A stretch of 64,000 nucleotides of DNA. Source: Paraconiothyrium sp. Pb-2020 (Eukaryota > Ascomycota > Dothideomycetes > Pleosporales > Didymosphaeriaceae). This document shows, one piece after another, positions 1-11,211 of the stretch; within the stretch, counting starts at the first letter, position 1; every line of letters begins with the position of its first letter. The notes beneath the pieces were generated by a model that was given only the letters and a program-made list of their open reading frames with translations, did not search any database and was not told the origin of the DNA. The DNA lies in the NCBI GenBank assembly GCA_022419385.1, contig JAJUBI010000001.1, positions 6,014,001-6,078,000 on the forward strand, given 5' to 3'. The position numbers were made by a program, and so were the translations under genes.

Positions 1-416
1 GTTGAAATAGTTGAGTCAGGCCTTCTGTAATGAGCATTCTGGGAAAGCCTGAGTACGTACATGATCTATGTGAATGAAAAAGCGGGCGATCAAGCATACG
101 TGTACTTAATGAAACATGCAGATAATGAGAGTCGAATAATTTCGCGCACCGAGGTATGCTGTGCCGTACCGACCAAGACTTTTTACGAGGACGCGATCGA
201 AAAGAGAAGTATGGAAAGTCCGGCGGCACAGCACGTCGAGTCAAGCACCAACAGTGGCCGGCGGGGAGAAGAAGGCCTCCGAAAGTCTTCGCAGAGTCAG
301 CGGGGCTTGCATCCCGGTTGTCTTCACTGCACCGTTGACAGGAGGGGAGTACAATGGGTCCAAGCTTTCGCTATCATGATCATTAGCGACTTTTCGTCTT
401 CACTTGGGTCGGGTAC
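1..416. other. Edge region without a supported gene
   Basis: No frame here shows a recognisable domain or a convincing splice pattern. A 145-codon open frame on the plus strand (61-498) overlaps the 3' end of the reverse gene that follows and looks like chance. The stretch is best read as downstream sequence of that reverse gene. Confidence 0.4.
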
Positions 417-1493
417 TTACATTTGCATCAGATCACTAGGAGACGGCGAACTCTCTTTGTTGGCTTTGTCGGCTTCTTTCTCGTCGAACGCGAAATAGTC
501 GCCCTTTGACCTGAACGGAGTTACGGTCGCCTTTGGCGTGTCATGTACAATGGGTGTGGGCGGAATCGTCGTCAACAAGGTATGGGGATGATCTGTGTAC
601 GTGGGCATCTTTGTTGGACACGAAGCGCTGATGCTAAGCCGTAAGCCCCTCGGGTTTGCCTCAGGTATAGACATCGAGCTGGTGCGGCCGGACTTAGTAA
701 TATTGACTGGCGGAGGGCCCATGTTTTGAGAATGGGCAAAGGCTCTCTTAATCAGCCCCCCGAACGCTGATGCTGTAGATGAGTTCCTGCTGCGAAAGCC
801 GGTTCCACCGGGCTCCGACGAGCTGCCTGCTGATGAGATGCTAAGGTTGCGCGAAGAATTGGTTGATATGCTCGCGCGTTCCATAAGACTGAATATTCCT
901 CGTAAGGCTGAAATTGCAGCATCCACGGAACTCTGGATGCTGTTCCATGAGTATTCGAGACGGATGAAGTCATCGAGATTGTCCTCGATAGCTTCCATTT
1001 CATTCAGGCAGACACAGACTGCATCCGCAATGATGGTCGTTCCCGTGATCCAGGCGTTGGCGACGGCGTCCTGACAGTGGACAGGCTGGGCATGGATGAG
1101 CTGCACCGCTGAATTGGCGGTCTTGTCAATGGCATGGTCTGCCATGTCGCGTTGCTGGCAGATGTCAACTCGTAGGAGGGATCGTCGACTGGAAGGGGAA
1201 TTATCGGCCTTGTACATGGTAGACTTTGCGCCGTCGTAGACCGCTTTAAAGGCATCTTGGTGCACGTAGGCGATCCCGGCATTGAGGTTGTCGAGCGTTG
1301 ATAGGACTGAATCCGCATCGTTTCCGAGGACGGAGTGGAGAATTGCCACGTGATCCGTTCCATCAATGATGGCGTGTGCCTGGAGCGTCTTGAAGAATGT
1401 GAAGTCGTTCGTTCGACGGGCTGCATGAAGATTGTGTCTGACGAGCGCTATGCGTTGAGACCAGTGCAGCCGAAGGGTTGAGTCAATGACCAT
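417..1493 (-). CDS. Hypothetical protein, serine-rich C-terminal half
   Basis: A single uninterrupted frame of 358 codons from the ATG at 1493-1491; a frame extension upstream of it has no ATG. I do not recognise the family. The N-terminal 200 residues look helical (HWSQRIALVRHNLHAARR, then leucine- and alanine-rich stretches), broadly like the helical N-terminal regions that fungal genomes place on signalling and STAND-type proteins. The remainder is low-complexity serine-rich sequence (SSAGSSS, NSSTASAF) ending in an acidic-lysine tail. There is no signal peptide and no clear membrane segment, so a cytoplasmic protein is likely. Codon use and lack of internal stops over more than 1 kb support coding. 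A further 5' exon cannot be excluded. Confidence 0.6.
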   Translation of the reverse strand: MVIDSTLRLHWSQRIALVRHNLHAARRTNDFTFFKTLQAHAIIDGTDHVAILHSVLGNDADSVLSTLDNLNAGIAYVHQDAFKAVYDGAKSTMYKADNSPSSRRSLLRVDICQQRDMADHAIDKTANSAVQLIHAQPVHCQDAVANAWITGTTIIADAVCVCLNEMEAIEDNLDDFIRLEYSWNSIQSSVDAAISALRGIFSLMERASISTNSSRNLSISSAGSSSEPGGTGFRSRNSSTASAFGGLIKRAFAHSQNMGPPPVNITKSGRTSSMSIPEANPRGLRLSISASCPTKMPTYTDHPHTLLTTIPPTPIVHDTPKATVTPFRSKGDYFAFDEKEADKANKESSPSPSDLMQM

Positions 1494-3181
1494 TATCAAG
1501 ATATCTGTTAATTGGAATCATACAGCGAGCCGCAGATGCAGTACGGCACTTGTTAAACCTAAGATTCGAGTGAGGTGCGGTGCTGTAGCGAAGTCGGAAG
1601 GCTGGCAATTATGTACCGCACCCACGAGCCTGAAATAGGCACATATCATATAATGATGAGCCAGCAACGACGTATTCGATCATCGATACTCAGGTTCCTG
1701 AAAGTGCCGTAATTCGGAATGGATAAGCCGTTGGAGTATCCATAAAGCAATGGTCACACCAAGAACAACGGCTGGAGAGACAGATCGACGTATACCGCAG
1801 AAGGAAGAACAACATGGTCATCCTGATGCGCTAGGAAGAGAGTCGCTTTGTTGTCTACTCAGAAGGAAAGCAGCGTAGCATCCCATACGCTTTTTGTGTG
1901 AGACATGTCTGTAGGTTAGTAACGCATGTCTTATGCACCATGGCTGTCATCGGAGCATGGCATGTTCTGGACGTGCATAGGGCTGAGACATGGCGCTTCT
2001 AGTCCGCCGTAGTAGAGGCAAGGTGACTAAACGTAGCTACATCAGAGCAGTCAGAGCCAGAACGATAGACAAGTCGAACTTTGCTCTCGTGCCGCATTCG
2101 AGCTTTTCAGTGAGACCCCTCCGTCATTGACCGCGATCTCCACCGTCAGAGCCCGCACCCGGCGTCGTAGCAGTGGACCAGGACGAGGCGGAGAGACCTG
2201 CATTTGTTGTACGTAACCTGAAGACGCATCCCTGTATCGAATCATGACAATAGCTAGCGGGGCAAGAGTGCGGAGAAGGCGGCGGGACATCCTGGTAGGG
2301 TATCTGCGGGGTTAAACGAACAGTTGACACTGTCTGTTGGCATCTTGTCATGTCTGGCATCTCACACTATGTCAGGGTGCGGTGCAGGTGGTTGATGTTT
2401 TCACACAGATTGCGTTGCTGATGTTCACGCCGATCGATCGTTCGAATAGGGGTTCGTGGCGGTTATTGTCCTTGATAACTGACAGTGATCATTCACTATT
2501 TTGCTGTCATTCAATTGAGTCAACCCCTTGATAGCAACGGTAGTAGCGGCGCATCGTCCGACGGAAAAGGTGGAGACAGGACGACGACGCCGCCGGGAAT
2601 TATCGAAATTCGGCCAAGCCGGATTAGTCATTCCCGCAGATAATCCGCTTAGCTTCGCCAAGCCTTCAACAAGCTCCTCAGGTCGCAAGCTTATTTGCTA
2701 GCCAGCGCAGAGTTTTCGGATAACTGCACGAGATGCTACGTACCGATACCGCGTTAGTATGGCGATGCGCGTCCCGGACATCGCGCCGTGGGATGGACTC
2801 GGAATAGGCGTGGCGACCCGCTCGTAGCCGCGACGTACCTTGCCGAATCTTCTTTGCCGGCGGCCGTCACGCTTTGACGTTCGAACCAGCCTCCAGTAAG
2901 GCGACGGTCGGACCACCATGAAGAAATTTTCAGAAAGGCACCTAAGGTGAATATGGGGACCCAGGTTGCTATGGACCTTGGTAGTCGCCGCACAGAGCCT
3001 GTGGGGTGCAAGCACGGTGACTTTGAAATAGACCCGAGCCCCTCTGTGAGGTCGCACATTGTTCATCGGTGACTCAACATCATCCCGACATAAAGTGGAT
3101 CAGTTCTACCGCTGTAGTGTCCTATCATCTCTTTGGCACCTTCCTTGACTTCTATCAGACCAGCCGGATCAGGAGCCCATA
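1494..3181. other. Intergenic, 1.7 kb
   Basis: Lies between the divergent hypothetical gene and the amino-acid permease, so it should hold both promoters. Open frames here are short, overlap on both strands and show no motif. I see no repeat or RNA gene. Confidence 0.5.
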
Positions 3182-4849
3182 ATGGACAGCATTGCGCCGC
3201 AGATGGACAACAGGTCGGAGAAGTCGCAGACGTTTTCGTCGACCGATCCTGAGAAGCAAGGCGCTCCCCAGGAGGCGAAGTTGCAGAGAAAGCTGTCAAG
3301 TCGTCACTTGCAGTTCGTTGCCATTGGTATGTGGAGAACACGGTCTCACCGCATCGGAAATCGCTTACGGTAGAAAGGTGGCACTGTCGGTACTGGTATC
3401 TTCATCGCCTCGGGAAAGAGTATCGCGACCGCAGGACCAGCTGGAGCCCTCCTCGCCTATGTCTTCATCGGAACCCTCGTATACGCCGTCATGCAAGCGC
3501 TCGCTGAAATGTCGACCTACCTACCTATTTCCGGCGCTTTCACACAGTACGCAGCTCGCTTTGTGGACCCCAGTCTTGGATTTTCGATGGGTTGGATATA
3601 CTGGTTTAGCTGGAGCATTACCTATGCCTTGGAACTCAGTGCTGCCGGCCTAATCATCCAATGGTGGGCACCCGATCTCAACATTGCCATCTTTATTTCC
3701 ATCTTTTGGGTTCCCATCACTTTGGTCAACTTCCTACCCGTGGACGTGTTCGGCGAGTTTGAGTTCTGGTTCGCTTCTTTGAAGGTCATGGCTTTAGTCG
3801 GTTTCATGATCTTCTCCATCTGCATCAATGCCGGTGCAGGCGACCAAGGCTACATTGGATTTAAGTACTGGGACCAGCCGGGCGCCTTTGCCCCGTACTT
3901 GACCGAGGGACCGAAAGCGAAGTTTGTCAGTTTTTGGGCAGTGTTGGTCGCCGCTGCGTTCTCGTTCCAGGGATCTGAACTGGTAGCTGTGGGCGCTGGT
4001 GAAAGCACAAACCCCAGGGTCACGATGCCCAAGGCTATCCGCAGGACTTTCTGGAGCATCTTCTTGCTCTTCGTCTTCACCATCTTCTTCATCGGCATCG
4101 TCGTCCCGTACGACAATAAGGCACTCCTTATTGGAGATACGAACGCCAGCTCCTCACCGTTGGTCATTGCTGCGCAGCTTGCGGGCGTGTCGGTTCTTCC
4201 CCACATCATCAATGCGGTTCTTCTGACAGCTGTGCTTTCCGCTGCCAGCTCAAACGTTTACTCTGGAAGTCGTATTCTAGTCGGTCTCTCTGAGCAACAT
4301 TGCGCGCCCAAGTTCCTCCAACTCACTTCACAGCGCGGTGTTCCTTACGTTGCAGTTGCGGTTACAGCTGCTGTAGGCGCATTGGGCTACTTGAACTGCT
4401 CCGAAAATGGTACCGAAGCCTTCAACTGGCTGTTGAACATCACCAGTGTGGCTGGCTTGATTGCATGGTGCTGCATTTTCATCTGCTACCTCGCATTCAC
4501 CAAGGCGCTCCGGGCGCAGAACATCGACCGCGACAACCTTCCATACAGGGCGTGGGGCGGCGACTGGTTCGCTTGGTACGGACTTGTGTTCTGCGTCATC
4601 ATCACGCTCACACAAGGCTTCGTTGCGTTCGTGCCCTGGAGCGTTGAAGAATTCTTCATTGCTTATGTTAGTTTGATCTTGTTCGCGGTGATGTACATTG
4701 GCCACAAGATCTTTACCCGGTCCAAGTTCATCAACGCGGCGGAGGCGGACATCTTCAGTGGCAAGTTCCACGTGGAGTCAGCCGAGACATGGGAGGAAAG
4801 CCCCAGGAGCATGTGGACGAAGGCCTTCAATGCCGTTCTCCGGAAGTAA
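3182..4849 (+). CDS. Amino-acid permease (APC superfamily, fungal YAT type)
   Basis: Proton-coupled uptake of amino acids across the plasma membrane is the expected role. Two exons, 3182-3326 and 3378-4849, joined by a 51-bp intron (donor GTATGT, acceptor AAAG), give 538 residues, the usual size for the family. Translation across the join restores the first membrane helix signature (LQFVAIGGTVGTGIF) that both unspliced frames break. The signature continues with SGKSIATAGPAG and an ALAEMSTYLP segment, and about twelve hydrophobic segments follow; conserved GAGESTNPR lies after the fifth or sixth helix. Short charged N- and C-termini are typical of members regulated by arrestin-linked ubiquitination. 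Substrate cannot be read from sequence. A second permease of the same broad family lies at 46951-48690. Confidence 0.92.
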
Positions 4850-6907
4850 ACTTTTCAATTTTCTGTCGTTGTTGAAGCGTGGTTTCGAATTGCATTGCAT
4901 AGCATGGTCGGGTCCTCATGATGTTTGGCATATTCTGTTTTTGGCGTCTCTGTTACTCGATACCTGACTTGTACAATACCAACGCCATTTCAAACTCAGT
5001 TCTGCTATTCTTGGCCGTGCCTGTCGATCCCAATGTTGGAACGTGACGGTCACGGCACTGCCCTGATGCGATGAAACGTTTTCCCTGTTCGCGCAGCTTT
5101 CACTTCTGCCAACCGTTTCGAATGTCTCCTGTGCCAAGTTAGGGCAACGGCCCTGACGGCAGCCAAGCTCGCGTAGATGAGCCCTTTATGCCACTGCGCG
5201 TTGCCGGATAAGAATAACAAAGTTCATGATAAATTAATACAGATGCGCCATTGGACCGCTGTTAAGAGTTTCTCGGTCGATGATGTAAATCATGGACAAG
5301 CGACGCAACTGCAAGGCACAGATGGGGGCGGTGAACGTGAGTGACGTCGATCCGGCCAAAGGGGGCAGTGACGTGGGCCGCCATGTGGGTCGTGGCTTCC
5401 CGCCAACAACGCTTTCGCATTTCCAAGCGAACCGAACCCCAGCTTTCAACGACAACACCATGCATGCTCGCCACAATCCCATCTCATTTCGCGCGCAGCG
5501 CCACTGCAGTCACGATGCAACGGTCGCCGCCTCAATTCCAGGGCAGCTGAATGCTGCATGACGCAGGGAAACATGCGCACAGCCTTGAACCGCTACCTCT
5601 TCCATGGGTTTCCAGCCCTATAGCACACCCCTGGTCTATAAGAAGTCGCTTTCACAAGCTTGCAATTAGCTTGCGATAGGCCAGGCGTCTAGAACGACCT
5701 CCATCCATAGGGAAGTTTTATCCTAGCCGCAACGGCTGTCAGCGCTTGGTGACCGGTTCGGTTCGCTCCCATTCCACTCAACACGTTTCAAAGGGCGCGA
5801 GACAGCGTCGAACTACATAATCACAGTTCGTCGCCACCTTACGACCTCAACTGATGTCCGCTGAACGAACCAATTCAATGCGCGAACACTATTGAATCTG
5901 CACATAGGATCCACCAACAGCCACAACTCGCCGCCACAGGGCCGCACTGTGCTGACAACCCTTGTATCTCGATGGTACCTGAACGTGATTCGTGAAACCA
6001 TCTTCTCCTTTTGCCAGCATGAGCATGGGTACCATGCCGAGCGCCAGGTTCTCATGGCCCCGCATGTTTCCTAGCCAAATGCTCGCCCACGGAGATGACC
6101 ACTTTATGCTGTAAAGTGACCGCCTGCTGGCAATGAAATCGACGTCATCAACTCTGCTGTTCACGGTGAACTCACATACAATATGGGTATGCTACATTTT
6201 GGCTGTTGGAGACCATTTCCGGTTGTTGAAGAACGCACTGCGTTGGCGGGAGACATCGCCACTGGTCCAGCGCAGTCGCGTACAGTTGCCAACACATAAC
6301 AGTGGCACCGACACACCAGCATAACAGCCGTCCCGTCAAGCATGTCACTACCCGATGCAGCCATTTCCCCGAGATGGATCGACATGAGCAGATGCTTGTT
6401 CCTCAGTGCACAGGCGGTCCACCGAGCTCCACTTCACGATTCCCGCCTCCTACCGCCAGCCTTAGTCGCTAGGTTCATTCTCGAACAGGCCAGTCAGGAT
6501 GCCGATTCGGGAGCATTGAAACTGAGGTATGACGATCATCACAAGCTTCCCTAGTCTTGAGATGTACTAGGCAGGATGTCATCTTGATTCGCCCCTGGAC
6601 AGTTACGTTGACTGTCAGTTGGCGGTCTTCTGCGTCGCTTCGCCTGAATATCGATGTCGATCTTGGTCCAGAGAAGAGATTCGTGATGACGACGCCGTGG
6701 AAGGACTACGGGTTAAGCGGCCTTGGGGGCTTTCAAATCCCTTACGAAAGCACTCACCTTGACGGCATCGAAAAGTATAAAGAGAACGTCGGTGTCGCAA
6801 GAATTGAACACTATCACACCACATCTACACAGAGCATCTACTCTATTACTCAACTCTCAATCACAATCAAGTCTATCACTACAGACACTTTTCCAAAAAC
6901 CATCAAA
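4850..6907. other. Intergenic, 2 kb, hydrophobin promoter region
   Basis: No supported gene. Frames of 60-90 codons occur on both strands and shadow each other. The last several hundred bases are the promoter and CA-rich leader of the hydrophobin gene. Confidence 0.5.
6776..6782 (+). promoter_or_regulatory. TATA box of hydrophobin gene
   Basis: TATAAAG lies 132 bp upstream of the hydrophobin ATG and is followed by a C/A-rich leader rich in CACAC and TCAATCAC, as in strongly expressed fungal genes. No other TATA-like site stands out nearby. Confidence 0.55.
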
Positions 6908-7274
6908 ATGCAGTTCTTCACCGTCATCGCCTTCGCTGCTGCCGCCATCGCCGCACCCGCTGCCCTTGAGGAGCGCCAGCTCCCAGTCTGCACTGGTGGC
7001 TCTCCTCTCTGCTGCGCTACCGATGTCCTCAACCTTGCTGACCTCGACTGCGCTACTCGTATGTTACCTCCCAACACCCAACAATATCTCTTCAAGTACT
7101 GATTCTTCTTCAGCTGCCACCACTCCCACGAGCACCAACCAGTTCATCGACATCTGCTCTGCCGCCGGCCAGCAGGCCAAGTGCTGCATCCTGCCCGTCC
7201 TCGGCCAGGCTCTCTTCTGCTCCGATGTCAACCCTACTGCCGACACAACCACCGTCACTGCTCCCTCTTCTTAA
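6908..7274 (+). CDS. Class II hydrophobin
   Basis: Small secreted amphipathic protein that self-assembles at air-water interfaces and coats hyphae and spores. Exons 6908-7058 and 7114-7274 (55-bp intron, GTATGT...TTCAG) give 103 residues. The first 18 or so residues are a signal peptide (MQFFTVIAFAAAAIAAPA). Eight cysteines follow in the hydrophobin order C, CC, C, C, CC, C. Spacings after the first pair (11, 16, 8 and 10 residues) match class II exactly, and LDCATP and LPVLGQALFC are class II blocks. The first loop, between Cys1 and the first CC, is only six residues where nine or ten are usual. The threonine-rich tail after the last cysteine is 15 residues. A TATA box lies 132 bp upstream. 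Confidence 0.96.
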
Positions 7275-8624
7275 GCAGCACGATCTGATACTACCTGTAT
7301 AATGCCGTGTACACTATGAGAGAGATGGATTCTATTTGAAGCATGCATGGGCGTTGGTCGCCGAGATGGACAGGACTATAAGGTCAATACCCTTCCTTTG
7401 TTGTTTCGACGGGAATCGGTTGAAGTTGTCTAGAGTCTAATATTCAATGACACTGTTGCAAGAAATGTTTCTTTCGTTCGTGAATAAGCTTGCAATTGTG
7501 CCTCCATTCCTTGTGCGACCCTTTACTAAAACGAGTCGTCATCGTGATTAGCAGCCTGACGGGAGTTCTAAACCGTCTTACCAATAATAGGAAGGACTTG
7601 AAGGTTGACGGAGTCTGAAAAGTGATGACGGAATATGATTGAGCTTGGCCCCTTACCAGTTACCTCTTCCAATCTTTTACCCCAGGCTTTGGAGACCTCA
7701 GAAGTTACGCAAGAAACGAGAACCTCACAAACTGATAAATATGTAGTCCTCGATGGTCAAATTAAGCTATTCGTATATATGGGTCTTTGCGATCCTTAGT
7801 GCGCATCCTCCAGTGCCGGTGAGCACGTTAGGGCAAGGTGAGATGATGCGACTCGCGATTTCCTTCGCGACCTCTGGGAGTGAGCCCCACCGCAGCAGGG
7901 TCCCCAAGAATCGTGATGCTCCAAGCGAACATCTACCATAGCTACTGAACGGAGCCAAGTCCGTGTTGAAAAGAAGAGCCCTGACACGACGTGGAGTCGC
8001 ATTGAGCATCGTAAACCAGAGGCTGTGTAGGCGCGCTAGCGAACGGTAGCTCCCGAGGCGCCCGTCCTCCGATCCTCTACCCGCTACACGACAATCATCG
8101 TCCCTCGCACCAATTACTCGGTCAACCCCACGAATTTTCGCAAACCTCACACTTCTGTGAATCAAGTAAAGATGCAGTCAGCATCTCGTCTTTCACAGCA
8201 TAGCTTACGAGCACAACGCGCCGATCCAGCAGCCCAGCCTCGTCGTCGTCACTAATCATCGTATCGCCTCTAGCAGGCAGACCAGCTGAACAATATATAC
8301 AGAGAACAAGGCAGCGTTCCCGCCGATCTCGTGAGGCGAAGTTCGGTGTGTTTCGCTGGTGCTGCAGCTCCCATTCGTGACGGATGCCTCTCGAGCAATC
8401 AACGCGAGGCTGCAAGCGCTTCGGAATGCGCCTCGCAGCCTGAGCAACGTCGGAGCGGGGCTGTGCCGCAACGCAGGGGTGAGGCTTATCGTTTCACGAG
8501 ATGGGAGAGACAAATAACTGTGAATGCCAATGCTGCTTGAAATGCTTGACTTTTGAATCTTGCATGACCGGGTGGTTGTTAACAAAACCCAGAGGTCCCC
8601 GTGGAAGGCAGGACTAACCATACC
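7275..8624. other. Intergenic, 1.35 kb
   Basis: 3' flank of the hydrophobin gene and 5' flank of the membrane protein gene. Overlapping frames on the reverse strand (7767-8165, 8122-8642) have no domain and no initiation context that I can support. Confidence 0.45.
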
Positions 8625-9284
8625 ATGGCTCCATTCCCGCAAACCACTACATCACCATCTTCACCATCTTCACCATCGCCGGAGCCGCAAACGCCTTCTG
8701 TGCTTCCCGGTCTTAAACGCGGCATAGCAGTGGGCGTGGCTTCATCTATTTGTATCATCGCTATCGCGCTTCTCGCTTTCTTTGCTGTGCGCCGCCGCAA
8801 TAAGCGCAAGGCACAGCAGCAACAACAAGGGCACTCCTCAGATACCAAAGAGCTTCCCGCGTGGTCAGAAGAGAAGAGGGCCCCAATCCCACCAGAAAAG
8901 AATTGGATCCCCATACCGCCGTCTCCTATCGAAGCCGATACCCGAGCCATATATGAACTAGAGGCCAGCCCGGTCCCTGAACTACCCACCAAGATCCACG
9001 TACCTGGTGCCCAGGAACTGGATACTGAAAGTGCAAACGACAACATAAACGCCTCAGATCGAAGAACTATCACGACGAGGGAGAGTGTTGTATGTTATGA
9101 ACCAAGTGAGCCACGATACAGCGATGTACCGACTTTGCGAATCTCACCTCCTGAGATGTCGCCTCTGAGCACCGCGTCACTACTTGCGATCAGTCCTATG
9201 ACTGTGAGCCCACTTGAGGAGGCTTACCTTCCGCAGTCGCCACGTTCACCGCGGTCACCGCGGTCACCTCAGCATTGGATATGA
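8625..9284 (+). CDS. Single-pass membrane protein with SP-rich cytoplasmic tail
   Basis: 219 residues from the ATG at 8625, in good context (ACCATGG). The N-terminus is a short Thr/Ser/Pro-rich segment (TTTSPSSPSSPSPEP), then one membrane helix at about residues 34-56 (GIAVGVASSICIIAIALLAFFAV) followed at once by RRRNKRK, giving an outside-in orientation. The tail is proline-rich (IPIPPSP) and ends in three RSP repeats. This architecture is very common in filamentous ascomycetes, often as the membrane end of a longer wall-sensor-like protein; here the extracellular part is minimal and there is no separate signal peptide. An upstream exon with an ectodomain is possible but I found no convincing one. 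Function unknown. Confidence 0.6.
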   Translation: MAPFPQTTTSPSSPSSPSPEPQTPSVLPGLKRGIAVGVASSICIIAIALLAFFAVRRRNKRKAQQQQQGHSSDTKELPAWSEEKRAPIPPEKNWIPIPPSPIEADTRAIYELEASPVPELPTKIHVPGAQELDTESANDNINASDRRTITTRESVVCYEPSEPRYSDVPTLRISPPEMSPLSTASLLAISPMTVSPLEEAYLPQSPRSPRSPRSPQHWI

Positions 9285-10342
9285 AGGCCTTCCTACGACG
9301 TTAGACGACATTGATCAGTCCAGCGGCACTAAAACGCCTCCGTGTTCGGACCAAGATGGAACGAACAAAAGCTCTCGTGGTTCAGCGCCGAGATCTGAGG
9401 CGTTGATTTGCTAGGTCCTGAGGATGTCAAGGCTGTCACTCCTGTCGCAGCTCGCTCTCCGACAAGAACATCAAGCATATGGACGTGGCGACACTTGACT
9501 TCGACATCACGACGACAAACAGGCCTGGAGGACCTTCCAGGAGAAGTTATTCTTCTTATCCTCAAAACAACAGCAGTGTGTGCGCCTGCAACCTCTAAGC
9601 AACCTTGCGCGGTTCAGCCACCTCCTGCGATTTCACACCCTGACGACGCAGCGCTTCCATATTTCACTATTCCAGCGTTGTTCGGATGCTTTGACACACG
9701 CGTCGTGCGACTTTCGATGCCTCATCAGTTCCATCGATTGAAAACTTTCGAGAGTTACATGGCAACTACGCAAAATGCGAGTTCTCGGCCTTGGAATCGT
9801 GCACCACCAGCTTCCAATTCGACCAATCCGGTATTCAGGGTTGAAGTACAATTGCAATTGTCGCACAACCATTTCTATCCCATGTTCGCGCACGTGCAGT
9901 CAGTGAAGCAGCCCTTCCATACGGCGCAAGAGCCATTGTGACGTGGGAAACGATCATGCAGAGCAGATTGTACAAGGCGTGAAAGCAAGACAGGGGGGAT
10001 ATGGAAAGGGTTGGTAAGGAAAAGGCACATATGGGAAATCCGCATTCGAACAACATCGCTATGGGCGCTTTGAAGCAACGTTCGGGGTAGAACGTCGAAT
10101 CGAACAGATATTACATGGTCGTTGTAGCGTGTGCATCGTTGCTATAGATCGAGAGTAGCAAGAATATCAATAGCTACAGCGAAGTCTGCAACGTGCGGAA
10201 AGTGGTCTCATCCTTCGTGAACGATGACGCGCGACGCGTCCAACGAGCGCACAGACCCACAAAATTTTGGAGTCCCGCCGTTAACCCCTCCGCCGCAGCG
10301 TCAACATGGCAGCACAAAAGCACCAAAATCCGTTTTTTCACA
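9285..10342. other. Intergenic, contains F-box-like remnant
   Basis: Apart from the broken F-box-like stretch listed separately at 9524-9741, nothing here is supportable. The last 300 bases are the promoter of the RING/ankyrin gene. Confidence 0.45.
9524..9741 (+). pseudogene. Frameshifted F-box-like fragment
   Basis: One frame reads GLEDLPGEVILLIL, the start of an F-box (LPxEvxxxIl). The helix pair expected next is absent in that frame but appears in another frame after the AAAA run at 9564-9567: KQQQCVRLQPLSNLARFSHL, then LRFHTLTTQRFHISLF, up to a stop at 9739-9741. Dropping one A would join them. The fragment has no obvious in-frame ATG and is short, so a decayed F-box gene is my reading; a homopolymer sequencing error or chance is possible. 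Confidence 0.35.
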
Positions 10343-11211
10343 ATGTCGGTCTGTGTCGCATGCCAAAAGCCGCTGGAGGTTGAGCTCGAACCCGAAGATT
10401 ACGAGGAAGATGTCCAAATGGGCGGTTCTTCGTCCGGCAAAGCGCCTGCCGCAGTGCCAGAAACAGTGCCAGACGATGTGCATCTAAACTGCGGCTGCCA
10501 CTTCCACTGGTACATACCCATCTCTCCCCTGACCCTCGGCATGACTAACGCCTACCAAGGGACTGCCTCCTCGAAGCCTACCAAATCACCGAATGCCCCT
10601 CCTGCGGCAAGAACATCGCTTCCACCTCCGCAACAGGCACACAACAAGTCCTCTGCACGCTCAACAACGAAGGCGGCCTCCAAGAAAACCTCGACATCCT
10701 GCCCCTCCTCACCGAAGAAAGCTACCTCAAAGCGTACCCTAACGAGCGCAAATGCCGCGCCTTCCTCGAGTTCTGCCGCGAGGGCGACATGCAGGCTATA
10801 GTCGGGATGCTCCAAGGCGACAACTCAGACTCGGACGAGGATGAAGATGAAGATGAAGAAATGGCCGACGATGACGCAGAGGGCACCGCGGATGTCGGCA
10901 TCGACGCGCTCCTTCGCTACCAGGATCCCATCGGCGACATGCAGTCTGGGCTACACGCTGCGGTGCAAGCGCAGAGTCGGGAAGTCGCATGGTTGCTCCT
11001 GCTGCTAGCGAGTAACCTCCCGCTGCTGGAGTTTCCGCCTGAGGTCTTCCAGGAGGCGGAGGCGCTGGGAATCATGCGCGGGTTGACGGAGGATAAGACG
11101 GATATTAGGAGTATGCGGGATGCGAATGGGAAGACGGCGGAGGATGTAGCGAGGGAGGTTGGGGGTGTGTGGGTGACGGGGTGGATTGGGACGGGTAAGT
11201 TGGTTATCTAG
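10343..11211 (+). CDS. RING-like zinc finger plus ankyrin-like protein
   Basis: Exons 10343-10509 and 10560-11211 (50-bp intron, GTACAT...CCAAG) encode 272 residues. The N-terminus has CVACQ at residues 4-8, an acidic insert of about 35 residues, then LNCGCHFHWDCL and ECPSCGKNI; the cysteine/histidine order fits a RING-like cross-brace finger, and the splice join falls inside it (HFHW|DCLL) and is needed to complete it. The middle carries an acidic run (DSDEDEDEDEE). The C-terminal third has ankyrin-like helices (GLHAAVQAQSREVAWLLLLLASN, then DANGKTAEDVAREVGG). A ubiquitin-ligase role is plausible from a RING, but I infer it only from the motif. No signal peptide or membrane segment, so nuclear or cytoplasmic. 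Confidence 0.8.

Noticed and set aside
61..498. 145-codon plus-strand frame at the window start
   Set aside because: Overlaps the better supported reverse gene and has no recognisable feature.
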